64,000 nucleotides of DNA from Daphnia pulex (Eukaryota; Arthropoda; Branchiopoda; Diplostraca; Daphniidae): contig NC_060024.1 of NCBI RefSeq assembly GCF_021134715.1, forward strand, positions 10,230,001-10,294,000. Reading direction: 5' to 3'. Below are positions 50,749 to 62,089 of the stretch, piece after piece (the stretch's first letter is position 1; every line of letters starts with the position of its first letter). Both the position numbers and the translations under genes were made by a program. Below the pieces are notes generated by a model that was not told where the DNA came from, did not search any database, and saw nothing but the letters and a program-made list of their open reading frames with translations.

Positions 50749-53700
50749 ATGGGTAAACTGCAGTCATCTCTCGTTGTTTTGTGTAAGTTTGGCGATTACT
50801 TTTTAGATTTTATGATATTTTCTCTGCAATCTTAACTAACTTGAATTATTCATTTGAACATGTCATTGGATTTGTCCAGCGGCACTTTTGTGCTTGACTT
50901 TGGGTAAGTCTTAGAAATTATGCACTGATTTTGATCAAATAAAACTAATTTTTCATTTTTTACTACAGGATGGGAGCCCGGTACTCAGTACGAGTATAAA
51001 TACATTGGACGTTCAGCGGCTGGCATGTACACTTTGAAGCAGCAGAATGCTGTGATTGAACTGCAAAGCCGTGTCATCGTTCAGAGCATTGATGAAAACA
51101 CCATCGTCGTTAAGGTAATTTTCAAAATTAAAAAACAATTTTTCTCTTTGATTGAAAAATTCCATTATGTCATATAGCTTGCTGATGGTCGCATTAAGCG
51201 CAACGGTAACTTCGTTGAAAACCCTTACTTCAAGGGTGAGCACAGCGAAACCGGTTACGTCACCAAGCCCGGTCACCCAGAAGAGATCGAAGGTGAGGAG
51301 GACCAATTGGTCAATCCTGAACACTTGGGCGCTCCTTTCGTTATCACCCACAACAAGGGATCTGTAAGTGTCAATATTACTTTCTTTATAAATTTTAATT
51401 TTAAGCTTTCAAGGTATTAAATAATTTCGTGATTCTTGTTGGCGTTTATAGTTCACTGGAATCCAAATTGATTCCGAAGAGCCCCTGTGGATTGTCAACT
51501 ACAAAAAGAGCATTGCCAGCCAGTTGCAACTGGATATCACTGGTGTCCGTCGTGATGGCGTTTTCAACTATGAAGCTATCCCCGAGGAGGAAGAGACCAA
51601 GACTTTCACCGTCTTCGAGGTATACATCATTGCATATTTGACGTGGCTGAATATTAATAATTTAATTTAATTTCTGTATGCAGGATTCCATCACCGGTGA
51701 CTGCAGCACCACCATCACCGTTACTCGCCTGCCTTTGTCTCAAGTCCAAATCACCGATGCCTTCAAGTTGGGCTCTTGGGACGCCATTTGCCAGGACAAG
51801 CCCGTCTACAAGATTGTCAAGACCAAGGACTACAACCGTTGCCAGAACAACCCCGTCTGGTCCACTGCCAACCCCTCCACCCACTCCTGTGAGTTCGGCA
51901 AGGCTAACTGCGGCGATTTCATGAAGGTATAAAAATGAGAATATGACTTTTCAGGATCGAGTGTCTCTAAATAATTGAATGACATTTTAATATTTGCAGC
52001 GCTCCACCGTCTTCAAATACATCGCTTGCGGTGAGGCTTGGCCTAAGGTCACCTACGTTCACGCCAGCGGTTTCAGCGATTTGGTTGCTCAGCCCTTCGC
52101 CACCGAAACCGACGCTTTGACCAACTCTGTCATCATCGACTGGACTTTGGAGAAGATGGAAAGCATCGGCTCCCGCTTCGCCGCTCCTTCATCCCCCAAG
52201 GAACACAAGACTTTGTCTTACGTCTGGGGTGACTTCAACCAATTGAACCACGATGGAACGTGAGTAGAATGGATTTGCAAGGAAAAATGAACCGAATTTT
52301 ATTTTTCAATTTCGTTACGCAGCCCCGTTCAGCCCAACTTGGTTGACGCTTACATCAAGAGCCCCGTCGCCGTCTCTACTCTGCACAAGAACATCATCGC
52401 TGCTCTCCGTACCGTCGCCAAGGACCTGAAGGAGACCCCCGATTCCGAAAAGGACAACATTGAGCGTTTGGCCGTCATTGGCCGCGTTCTGCCCATGTTC
52501 TCTTTGGATGAACTTAAAGCCTTGTGGCAAGAAGTCAAGACCCTTGACTACGCCACTATGTAAGTAACGCGTCAAATGAATGTAAGGCGCTAGTAATTTA
52601 TCTTTATGTATCATGATGCAGGACTTTGTTCGTTGACTGCGTCGTCCAGTCTGGCAGCAACCCCGCTGTCATGTTGATCAAGGAATTGGTTGAATCCCAG
52701 CAGATCACCGGAGCTAAGGCCACCTGGGCTTTGGCCGCCATCGGCTACTTTGCCAAGACCCCTACTCGCCAGCTTCTTCATGAACTCATCGTAAGTTTAA
52801 AAAATAAAATCGAAATTGTTTGTTGCTTCATTCTTAATTTTGGCATTTATTTTTCCATTCTTAGAACCTGCTCAAGTCTGGCCCCGTTCAAGCCAACGTT
52901 GAATGGAAGCAGACCACCATGACCACCATTGCCGATTTGTTGCACAACGCTTGCGGCTCTCGTTTCTTGGCTGCCAAGAAATACCCCGTTTCCGTCATGG
53001 GCGACTTCTGCGACCGCAAGGACACCGTCATCATCGATGAATTCTTGCCTTTGTTGACCAGGGAATTCGAGTCCAGCCAGAGCTCCGTCGACCGCATTAT
53101 TGCCTTGTCCGCCTTCGGATCTTTGGGTGTTGAGGAAATCGTTCCTATTCTGATGCCCATCATCCGTGGAACTGCCGGCAAGTACGATGATACCGCCGAG
53201 CGTGTTCGCGCCATCCTCTCCCTCCAACGCGTTGTTTTCGTTGTCCCTGAAAAGGTAATTTTCATATCACTTTTAATCCAAGCCGATTTTAATAACATAT
53301 AATTCATTGAATATCGAAACAGATCCACCCCATCTTGGCCAGTTTGGCTAGCAATGTTGCTGAACGCCCCGAAGTCCGCATGGCTGCTTTGGGTGTCCTC
53401 TTCATGTCAAACGCTCCTCAAACCTGGTGGCAGAAGTTCGCTTCCAGCACCTGGTTCGAACCTAACCGCCAGTTCGCTTCCTTCACCCACAGCCTGATCG
53501 AGTCTGTTATGAACATGCCTCCCTCTGTCCCCTTCTTCGAGGAACTGTAGGTTTATTTTGTGTTGCTCATTTTTCGTTTGTTTGGGAAGCTAACTTTTTC
53601 TGGTTTAATTGGCAGGATCCAGAAGGCTACCGTTGCCTGGCCCATGGTTAAGCCCGCTCCTTTCGGTCTTCCCTACTCCTTTGCCGATATCCGTTCTTCC

Positions 53701-56700
53701 TATTTGGATGAAGGTATCGCCGTCATGATGTACACACCCAGCTACCGCGTCTCCGATGAGCACTGGCCCGTCTACATGTCTAACCGCTATTACTACCAGC
53801 TCGGCCCCTTCTCCGCTGATGCCGGCACTGTAAGAAACAATTTTTATCCTGTTTCAAACGACATGTAACTCATTGGAACAATTTTTTATAGGTTTACTTG
53901 TGGAACTACAACATGTCCGAAGTTTGGCAGAACATCTTCGGCAAACTTTTCGGCCGTCTGACCAACAAATATGAATCTGCTTCCTCTGGCAAAGCCCGTG
54001 AAAGCATTGGAAACATGAAGGGCATCTGGGATGAGCTTAACGCCACCGCTCGCCCTGCTGACAAACGCGCTGGACTTTTGCACATCAACCTGATGGGCTC
54101 CGTCAACCGTTTCATCAACTTGGAGAAATTCGAAGAATCCATCCCCGCTATGATGACTGAGGCCATGAAGTACCAGAACAAACCCTACGAAGTCAGCGTC
54201 ACCAAGTACCGCATGTTGGCCGAATACAACGTCCGCTTCCCCACCATGTTGGGCTTCCCCATGCGCTTCTTGGCTACTCTGCCCATCCTCGTCTCCATGC
54301 AAGGTAACATGAAGGGTGACGGTAAGGGCGGCATCCAGTCTGACGTCGCCGCTGAATTGAGCTGGAAGTTGAGCTCCGAGATCCGCGTTGAACTTCCCTT
54401 CAACGGCAACTACATCGCTTCCGGAGTTGATGTCCGTGTCGATTCCCGCGCTCCCAAGGAGTTGAACTTCAACTATCACCCCAACGGTCAAATCAAGGTG
54501 ACCTGGACCCCTGGAAACAAGGTTACCGATCTCCTCTACTACCACGTCAAGCCTTACACTGTCAGCCGTAACTTGGCCGATAGCATCAAGCCCACCCTCG
54601 AAGACAAAGCCACCACCATCATTAGCGTGACCAACAAGCCCGTCAAGCGTGAATTCTCTCTGGGTGAACGTTTCGGCGCCAACATCAAGCTCATTGAACA
54701 CAGCGAAGTCAAGTTTTCCGATAAGCTCACCTGGTGGCAATGGTTCCAGAAATGGGACATCAACGGTTACTCCAACCTTGGATTCGTTCCTCTGGAAGTC
54801 CACAACCGCAAATACGTCCTGCGTTACGATCCTTCCGGCACCCGTGCCCGCGCTGTTTCCTTCTACATGCAATACCAATACGCCACCAAGACCTGCGAAC
54901 ACACCGTCGTCTACGATTCCGAAGCTTCCAAATCCAGGACTCCTTCCGAGCCCGAGATCCTCTCCACCACCCCCATCGCTCCTGAATTCCGCCCCGCTCT
55001 TGGTCGTCTCTTCAAGAACTTGGAGAGTGGCAACGCTCACCTCGTGAGATCTGGACTCATCGCTGAACAGAAGGATGGTACTTTCATCTACTTCAACGCC
55101 ACCGTTGGTCTTGCCAAGGATTCTTGGTACACTAAGGACTTTACCGATATCCAAATCGAAAAGTACACTTCTGCCGGACCCACCGTTCGTGCCAACAAGA
55201 AGGTCGACTATGCCATCTGCCACACCGCTACCCGCAACTGGAACAAACCCCCCACTTACGGATTCAGCAAGGATGTTCTCTACATGACCGAAGAGGACCA
55301 GATTGGTTTCGGAGAGCAATGCGATCAGTCCAAGCTCCGCTTCAAGGCTAAGGTCTACCGCGACGATTACGCCGCTAAGGCCGCCATGTACAGCCCTGCT
55401 GGCCAACAATGCCAGAAGGATTTGCACAGTGGATTCATGTACGGAAGCCCCGCCTGCACTGAAGCCCGCCGCATGGATCAGACTTACAACAACTACGAAT
55501 TGAGCGTCGAGTCCGACAACTTGCCCGAGACTTTCGTTCAATGGATCCACGCTGCCCGTCAATGGATCAACCACAGAGTTTATCCTTTCACCGTCAAGCA
55601 CATCCAAGGACAATCCAACCCTGCCAACCGCGCCAGCTGGACCGTCAAACGTGATCCCTTCACTGGAGCCAGCAACATGACTTTCGTCCGTCCCACTGAA
55701 ACTTTGGTGGCGTGGAACGTCCGCCGTGGTGATAAGAACATCAACCAATGGGCTCGCTTCTCTCCCATGACTTTCGCTTACTCCAACGTCTTCTACCCAT
55801 TGAGCGCCGGAAGCAACTTCATCCGTGACGCTGCCAGTTTGACCACCGGTGGTGTTTCCGAGTCCCGTTGCTACGTTGGTCCCGATGCCGTCTACACTTA
55901 CGATGGTGCCCACTACAACTACACCATCAACGAGTGCCCCCACGTCTTGATGACCGATTGCCACAAGACTTCCGAGATCGCCGTCACCGCCCACCAGGGT
56001 AGCGAAGGACAAAAGATCGTCACCGTCATCTACGGAAAGGACACCGTCGAGTTGGACCCCACTGGCTATGTCACCATCAACGGAGACAAGAGCGAGCTCA
56101 AGAACTTGGATAAGGAATCCCGCTTCGAAATCCGCGAACAGGGAGCCAAGGAAATCAAGGCTGTTATCTTCCCCCACGCTGATAGTATCATCATGGAGAT
56201 CAAGAAACAACACTTCTTCATCAAGGTCCAAGGGTCTCACGTTGAGATGACCGCTCCCCAGTACCTGCGTGGTAGAACCTGCGGTGTCTGCGGTGATTTC
56301 AACCAGGAGATCGCTGGTGAATTCAAAACTCCCGCCCGTTGCGCCGTCTCTGCTGGAGAACTCATGGCCGCCAGCTTCAAGGTACAGTATTTATCCTAAA
56401 CATTTCCCAGTAAAGAATGATTTTATTAATTGACACTTTTATTCTTTTATAGCTGAACTCCAAGGGATGCTCTTCCAACGAGGATCAGGAGATCTCTCGC
56501 CGTCTGCAAAAGGAGACCGAGACTTGCCAGATGATCGACCAACAGTACCACACTCACTTGCCCGAGTATGACATCAATGCTCCTACCAAGTGCACCCGTT
56601 TCGAGAAACTCACCTACGAAGGTGTCTCCCACAAGGGTCAGTGTGAATCCGTTGAAATGAATGCTTTCTGCCAACCCGGCTGCAAGCCTTTCATGATGAT

Positions 56701-56788
56701 CAGCAAGCCTTTCACCTTCAAGTGCCAAGGTGATTTGCAGGACTTTGTCAGTCCCATGACCGTGCCCAGCTCTTGTATTACTGCCTAA
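50749..56788 (+). CDS. Vitellogenin-family large lipid transfer protein (yolk precursor)
   Basis: Secreted lipoprotein, probably a yolk precursor made in the fat body and loaded into eggs. Exons: 50749-50782, 50880-50903, 50969-51114, 51178-51363, 51452-51619, 51684-51926, 52000-52259, 52323-52559, 52622-52790, 52865-53254, 53323-53546, 53616-53829, 53892-56381, 56453-56788; total 5121 nt, 1706 residues. Residues 1-19 form a signal peptide spread over two tiny exons (MGKLQSSLVVL + SALLCLTLG). The vitellogenin-N lipid-transport module starts at WEPGTQYEYKYIGRSAAGMY. A von Willebrand D domain lies near the end (MEIKKQHFFIKVQG, RTCGVCGDFNQEIAG), then a Cys-rich C-terminus. No polyserine tract and no superoxide-dismutase domain are present; some Daphnia vitellogenins carry the latter. 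Codons end mostly in C (AAC, ACC, GTC, GCC), unlike neighbours, which indicates very high expression. Confidence 0.93.
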
Positions 56789-56909
56789 GTGGTGGTATTA
56801 CGCGTTTCGGTAGAAATACCTGATGCAAGAGTAACTGTTTTGATTAATTATTCCTCCTACTGTTCTCGATTGATTCGCTAGTAACAGTTTAGTTTATTCT
56901 TTCAAACAG

Positions 56910-58433
56910 CTCTATGTACGTGGTCTGTTTTATGTAAAATTTGGTTATTACGAAGAAAATATACAAGTAGTGGGCAATGCACCAAAAGTAGTTAATTATT
57001 TTGTCTCAAAGCTGTCCAAAGAAGACGTGAACAGAGTGATTTCAGGATTTTCTTTCCAAGTTGCGATTCGGAAATTATTTCACAACGCCCGACAACGCTG
57101 CACTGATTGTTTTGGTAATGAGTTCTCATACGTCATCCCTATTCGTGAAATGCCGCCAACTGAAACCAAAAATCGCAGCATTTTGAAATCAGTAAAGAAA
57201 ATCAGTCCAGCTGATCAGTTAAAACAGTCTATTCGGAATTTCTTGATAGAAGTTGGCCAGGTATCTGACGAGGACATTGAAAAGCTGATTCAAGAAGTTC
57301 CTCATAAGTGGGAACGTCATGGAGACTTGATCGTAATACCGCAACGATCACTTAAAGATGAATCTTGGAAATTATTTGGTAAATGATCCTGATTGGAAAC
57401 CATCTGTTTTGTTTTTCTTTTTCCATAAATTTAGTTTTGAACATGTTAGCTATTCACTTATTTCGTTATCAGAGAAGGAGGTTTACGAAAGGATCTGTCA
57501 AACTCTTAAAATCAATAGAATAGCAAGGAAAAATCCTGTAAATCCCAATAGTTACAGGAGTTCAAATGTAGAACTGCTCTGGGGAGACAATGGAATCGTG
57601 CAACACACAGACAACAAGATCAAGTAATGAAATCCTGAATTTATTTTTTTAATTTAAAAATGTGTTCCTCTTTTAAAAAGTAAATAATCATACAGCTCTC
57701 ATTTCTTGGTTCAGGTACCAATGGGATGTAACTAAATGCATGTTCAGCATTGGGAACATCACAGAAAAATTACGCATAGCAAGTTTTGATTGCTCCAATG
57801 AGGTTGTTGTTGATTTGTTTGCTGGGATTGGATATTTTGTACTTCCATATCTGATTCATGCCAAAGCCAAACATGTACATGCATGTGAAATGAATCCTGC
57901 TTCAATAGAGGCATTAAAAGGAAACCTGAAATCTAATAATGTTGAAGATCGATGCACCGTTTATTTTGGAGATAACAGAACTACTGCACCTACTAATGTA
58001 GCCGATCGAGTGAATCTCGGATTAATTCCTAGTTCTGAACTGAGTTGGGAGACGGCTTGTCGTGCATTGAAGGATGAAACGGGGGGAGTATTACATATTC
58101 ACGCTAACATCGATTCCAAAACCCCTAAAACTGAACAAAGTATTAATAAACCGCAATTCAAGTATCCAGAATGGGAATTATGGACCAACTATGCAGTATC
58201 ATCTTTTGAACAAATGTTATCAAGATTGAAGTCACGCAAATGGAAAGTTACTTTTCTTCATCTAGAACATGTGTAAGCTAATAATTTTAATGTTGGAAGT
58301 ACCGTATATACTTTATAACTTAATCTTTCTTAAATTAATAAAAACGGGGATGCCGAAACGGAACAGGAAGTCGTACGGACCACATGTTGACCACGTCGTT
58401 TTAGACATTGAGTGTAGACCTATCGTCATGTAA
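56910..58433 (+). CDS. TRMT12: TYW2/TRMT12 tRNA wybutosine-synthesis transferase (start unresolved)
   Basis: Transfers the aminocarboxypropyl group of S-adenosylmethionine to 4-demethylwyosine at position 37 of tRNA-Phe; cytosolic. Exons: up to 57378 (open from an acceptor-like site at about 56909), 57473-57623, 57714-58272, 58367-58433. Strong family motifs: IKYQWDVTKCMFSIGNITEK, EVVVDLFAGIGYFVLPY (SAM-binding), HVHACEMNPASIEAL, GDNR, ADRVNLGLIPSSELSWETAC, GGVLHIHANI and the last exon KSYGPHVDHVVLDIECRP. The 5' end is a problem: the first visible frame has no ATG before residue-level position 57151, only GTG and similar codons. It begins about 120 bp after the vitellogenin stop. Either a small upstream exon is missing from my model or initiation is at a non-AUG codon. 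Confidence 0.88.
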
Positions 58434-58924
58434 AATGTAACGCTTTGTGTTAATTTGCCGCGTGTTTTTTTTTTTTTTCATCTGTGTATCAGTGCCTTAT
58501 CTTTTTTGTGAATTTGTGAAAATAAATTCCTCTTTCACTGTAATTCGGATTTTTTCCTTTTTACTTCAATGCTTGACTGGTCATTTACTCAAATTACTGC
58601 AAATTTTTTTCTTTTTTCCCAGAATATTAAATTTATCAGCAATAAAAATGCAACAGTTTTTTGTTTCTTCATAATTTTGCGCCAATTTTAGTTGTATAAT
58701 TGGCCGCATCTCCCGTTTAGCAACACCTTGGCTCAAATTACCACAAGTCCACAACCAGTTACTCGAATCTGCCGGCTCCGCGTGGTCAGTGGATACATGC
58801 AATCCACGTTCAGATATTTATCAAACAGGTATTTCATTTGACATTTTTCCTATATAATTGTTCTAACTTTCCCGATAAACGTTCTAGATCATTTGTATCA
58901 TTTACAAAGTGTAAACTACTGCCA
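58434..58924. other. Intergenic region between TYW2 and MYG1
   Basis: About 490 bp with T-rich runs (58464-58480, 58600-58617). The segment 58680-58835 is less A/T-rich and could be a 5'UTR exon of MYG1 (tttatcaaacag|gt-like junction near 58830). No coding homology. Confidence 0.4.
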
Positions 58925-60132
58925 ATGAGCGCCGAGAAGAAAATGAATGATCGAAAAGTTATTGGAACTCACGATGGGAAATTTCATTGTGATGAAGTGC
59001 TTGCTTGTGCAATGCTTAAACTCCTGCCACAATATGCTGATGCCTTAGTGAAAAGGACTCGCAATGCAACAATTTTAGATACTTGTGATATTGTCGTTGA
59101 TGTTGGTGGAGTGTTTGATCCCAGTGTTCACCGATATGACCATCACCAAAGGTAGAAATCTTGTAAACAAATTATGTTCACATATATGTTGATGTCTCTT
59201 TTATCAAACAGATCTTTTCAGGAGTCCTTTTCCACATTGAAACCAGGCTTCCCATGGGTTACTAGACTATCAAGTGCTGGGCTAGTGTATGTCCATTTTG
59301 GTCAGGAAATCATTTCTCAAGTTCTTAACATGCCAGTTGACTCTAAGTTGGTGCAAGAAACTTACAATAGAGTATATGAAGGATTTATTGAAGAGATCGT
59401 AAGTTTCAAAAAGATTCGTGTTAGAATTGTGTTCTAAATAACTGATTTATTTGTTTAGGATGCAATTGATAATGGTATTTCAACACATGATGGTGAAGGA
59501 CGGTACAAGATCACTACAAATCTAAGTTCCAGAGTTGGAAACCTAAACCCAAAGTGGAATCAGCCAGAGACAGAGGAAGATGTTACAACCAAGTTTAATC
59601 AAGGAATGGAATTGGTCAAGGAAGAGTTTTTGGACAAAATTAATTATTTTGGCAAATGCTGGTGGCCAGCTAGGTAAATATTTTTTTTTTCTTTTTGTTA
59701 GTGTTAGAAACTGGATTGGAAATGCTCTTGTGCTATTACAGGGAGTTGGTTGTCAAATCCATCGAGGATCGTTTTTCTGTTGACGAAAGTGGTCAAATAA
59801 TCGAATTCAACAATGGAGGATGCCCATGGAAAGAGCATTTCTTTCAGCTAGAGAAGAAAATGGGGTTGGACGTTGGCGATAAGAAGATTTTGTACAGTAT
59901 ATATCCAGATTCTAACGGTAGTTGGAGGATCCAAGGCGTTCCCGTTTCGTCTCATTCTTTCGAACTGAGAAAAGCTTTACCCGACCAATGGAGAGGTCTG
60001 CGAGACAAAGAGTTGGATCAAATGTCTGGTATCGATGGCTGTGTTTTTATTCACGCTTCCGGATTCATTGGAGGCCACTCAACACGTGCAGGTGCACTAG
60101 AAATGGGTAGGAAAGCTCTCGCTATAAATTGA
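58925..60132 (+). CDS. MYG1: MYG1 exonuclease (UPF0160, DHH-like)
   Basis: Metal-dependent 3'-5' RNA exonuclease; in mammals it acts in nucleolus and mitochondria. Exons: 58925-59151, 59212-59398, 59459-59673, 59742-60132; total 1020 nt, 339 residues. Motifs: IGTHDGKFHCDEVLACAML at the N-terminus, CDIVVDVGGVFDP, YDHHQRSF with the DHH triad at 72-74, LSSAGLVYVHFG, and near the end GVPVSSHSFELRKALPDQWRG with FIHASGFIGGHSTRAGALEM. The frame is open upstream of the ATG but lacks another ATG, so no mitochondrial presequence is encoded unless a non-AUG start or an upstream exon is used. The stop codon lies 52 bp from that of the convergent sialyltransferase gene. Confidence 0.96.
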
Positions 60133-60184
60133 AAAGTTATGTAATCATCATCATTCAACTAAGAAAATACACGTTACAACAACG

Positions 60185-61507
60185 CTACTCTTGCTGTAGC
60201 TGACTAGAGAATCCAGTGATGCGGACGTAACCATCGACGAAAATCACGTGGTCATCTGCAGGATTGAGTGAAAGAACAAGCAACTTTTCGGCAGCTAGTG
60301 GGTGCCAGTCTCCCATTGTGCATCCTACATCTTCATTGGTGTCGTAATAGTGACAGCGCTTTGTCATCCTCAGCGAAGGAACAAACTCAATCATGTCGAC
60401 ATAATCGCAGAAAGATAGGGTCAGCGCGAGGCCTGCAGAAAACATCCACCATGAAAAGGTAAATCATCTTCGCTTATTTGCTCTCATTTTACCAATAAAA
60501 CCCGATGAAGGTGGATTAGGGGGAATGGGCAATGGACTGTGTAAGCTGAGGTAATCCCACAAGTCCCAAAGTCCTCGCGGGTCCATTAAATGCAGTTCTT
60601 CCTCAGGAATTTGATTTCTTCGTGAAAAAAAGGCGTCTAAGAAAGGGAAATCCGGATTGCAGGACCACTATATAGAATAACAGTTAGTTATTAAATATTT
60701 GCTGAACAAAGCTCTAATTTTCAAGAACCTGCTCCAGAGTAGCGTTATATTTTGAAGGGTCCCAGACAAGTAGAGAAACATTTTTATAGAGGGACGAATT
60801 GACAAAATTAAATTCTGATTTGGACAAGATTTGCGAATTAAGAATCCGTAAAGAAGTCTTATTGCCTACGTCGACTTCAAATCCTAATGTTGGGGCATTG
60901 TTAAAACGGACCACATAATCATGACCATCTGTTGAAAACGAAATAGCAAGAATTAATCTTACATCAAACATTCAAATTGTGTATAGATTGTGTTACCTAT
61001 AAATGTTCCCAAATCGGAATTCAGTAGCGCACCTGCACTGGAAACGATTGCACAACTTTTATAACGCTTTTGGAATGCTTGACTGTTTTTAAGTAGTTGC
61101 TTTTCTTTTGGAAACACATTAGTTAGAGAAGTTATGGTATGGAAATGTGATTTCTCCAAACTGTTCTGGAGATTTTCGAGTAACATTGAAGGTGTCAAAT
61201 CTTTGAGTTTTTTAGTCCCAAAGAACCGGGCTTGGTTGAGTGTAAAATGTTTGGACGATACTTTCTGTTGGAGTAGTGACTGTCTGAGTTGAGAAATTAC
61301 TCTGTGTTTGTGCGAAGTCAATTTCTCCCTGAGGTTGACACGCTGGTGTATGCCATCACGAATGTGAGAATAAGATGTATCAGCAGCAGGTTGGATCCTT
61401 GTAGGAGTTTGTTTAGGATGGTAATGTACAGCTAATACTACGTAACATATCGTGGCTGCCGCTGCAAGATTAATACCCAGCCACAGGAGAACTGAGCTCC
61501 GTTTCAT
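60185..61507 (-). CDS. ST6GAL-type beta-galactoside alpha-2,6-sialyltransferase
   Basis: Golgi type II enzyme of family GT29, adding sialic acid to terminal galactose or GalNAc. Exons in transcript order: 61507-60997, 60928-60729, 60667-60493, 60432-60185; total 1134 nt, 377 residues. A short cytosolic tail (MKR) is followed by one hydrophobic anchor (residues about 4-27, LLWLGINLAAAATICYVVL) and a stem. Sialyl motif L begins CAIVSSAGALLNSDLGTFI (C152) and continues DYVVRFNNAP. Motif S is PPSSGFIGLALTLSFCD (C304). Motif VS is H339...E344 (HPLAAEKL). All three motifs are intact, so the enzyme should be active. Arthropods typically have a single ST6GAL-like gene (DSiaT in Drosophila, active in neurons). 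The start ATG is at 61507; upstream in-frame codons lack ATG. Confidence 0.94.
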
Positions 61508-61797
61508 TTTGTACACCCTAAAAAGAACGGCTAGAGAAGTAAGATTGCCATAAAGTCAGATTAGTTGAAATGGATACAGTTCTTGAATTATTCATTGATA
61601 ACACTCGGTCGGCAGTGACTAGATCTTTTATGCGGTTTCTTCTCTATTTTGTCACGTCTACATGTCGAAAGAAATTTAACTGATCTTTATGTTATTTATT
61701 CGATTCTTGATTTTGTGAAATGCAGTCGACGCAACGGCGTTGCCAGACGAAAATTTAAGGAAATTAGAAATTTTTATTTTTTTTACAAAATTTCAAG

Positions 61798-62081
61798 CAG
61801 AGCAATAGATCCCTGGTCGGTTCACGGCTGTGTTGGCTTCCCCATCTCGATTTTAGGGTAAACGTAAGCCGATTTTCAGGGGGTTTTAGGGCGGGGCCTG
61901 TCAGAATTGTGAAGTGGAAACTTTAAAAAGAGCCATCTAGGCTCTCAAAAGTAGCTGGACGTTGTAGCTGACACACTCACTAGAGGCGCTTTTTAAAGTT
62001 TCCAAATCGGCTTACGTTTACCCTAAAATCGAGATGGGGAAGCCAACACAGCCGTGAACCGACCAGGGATCTATTGCTCTG
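61798..62081. mobile_element. hAT-type MITE (fold-back element) with 78 bp inverted repeats
   Basis: The ends of this 284 bp element, beginning cagagcaatagatccctgg, are perfect inverted copies over 78 bp (61798-61875 and 62004-62081). The element is flanked by the direct repeat atttcaag (61790-61797 and 62082-62089), an 8 bp target-site duplication. TIRs starting CAG and 8 bp duplications are typical of the hAT superfamily. A second inverted pair lies further in: ggaaactttaaaaag at about 61917 against its complement near 61987-62003, so most of the element can fold into one long hairpin. No transposase ORF is present, so it is non-autonomous. The perfect arms suggest a recent insertion, about 290 bp upstream of the sialyltransferase start codon. 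Confidence 0.9.
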
Positions 62082-62089
62082 ATTTCAAG

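Noticed and set aside
53886-56240. 784-codon minus-strand open frame opposite the vitellogenin exon
   Set aside because: Its sequence is Gly/Val/Asp-rich with no domain, and it arises from C-ending codons read on the other strand. The plus strand encodes a clear vitellogenin with correct splice sites.
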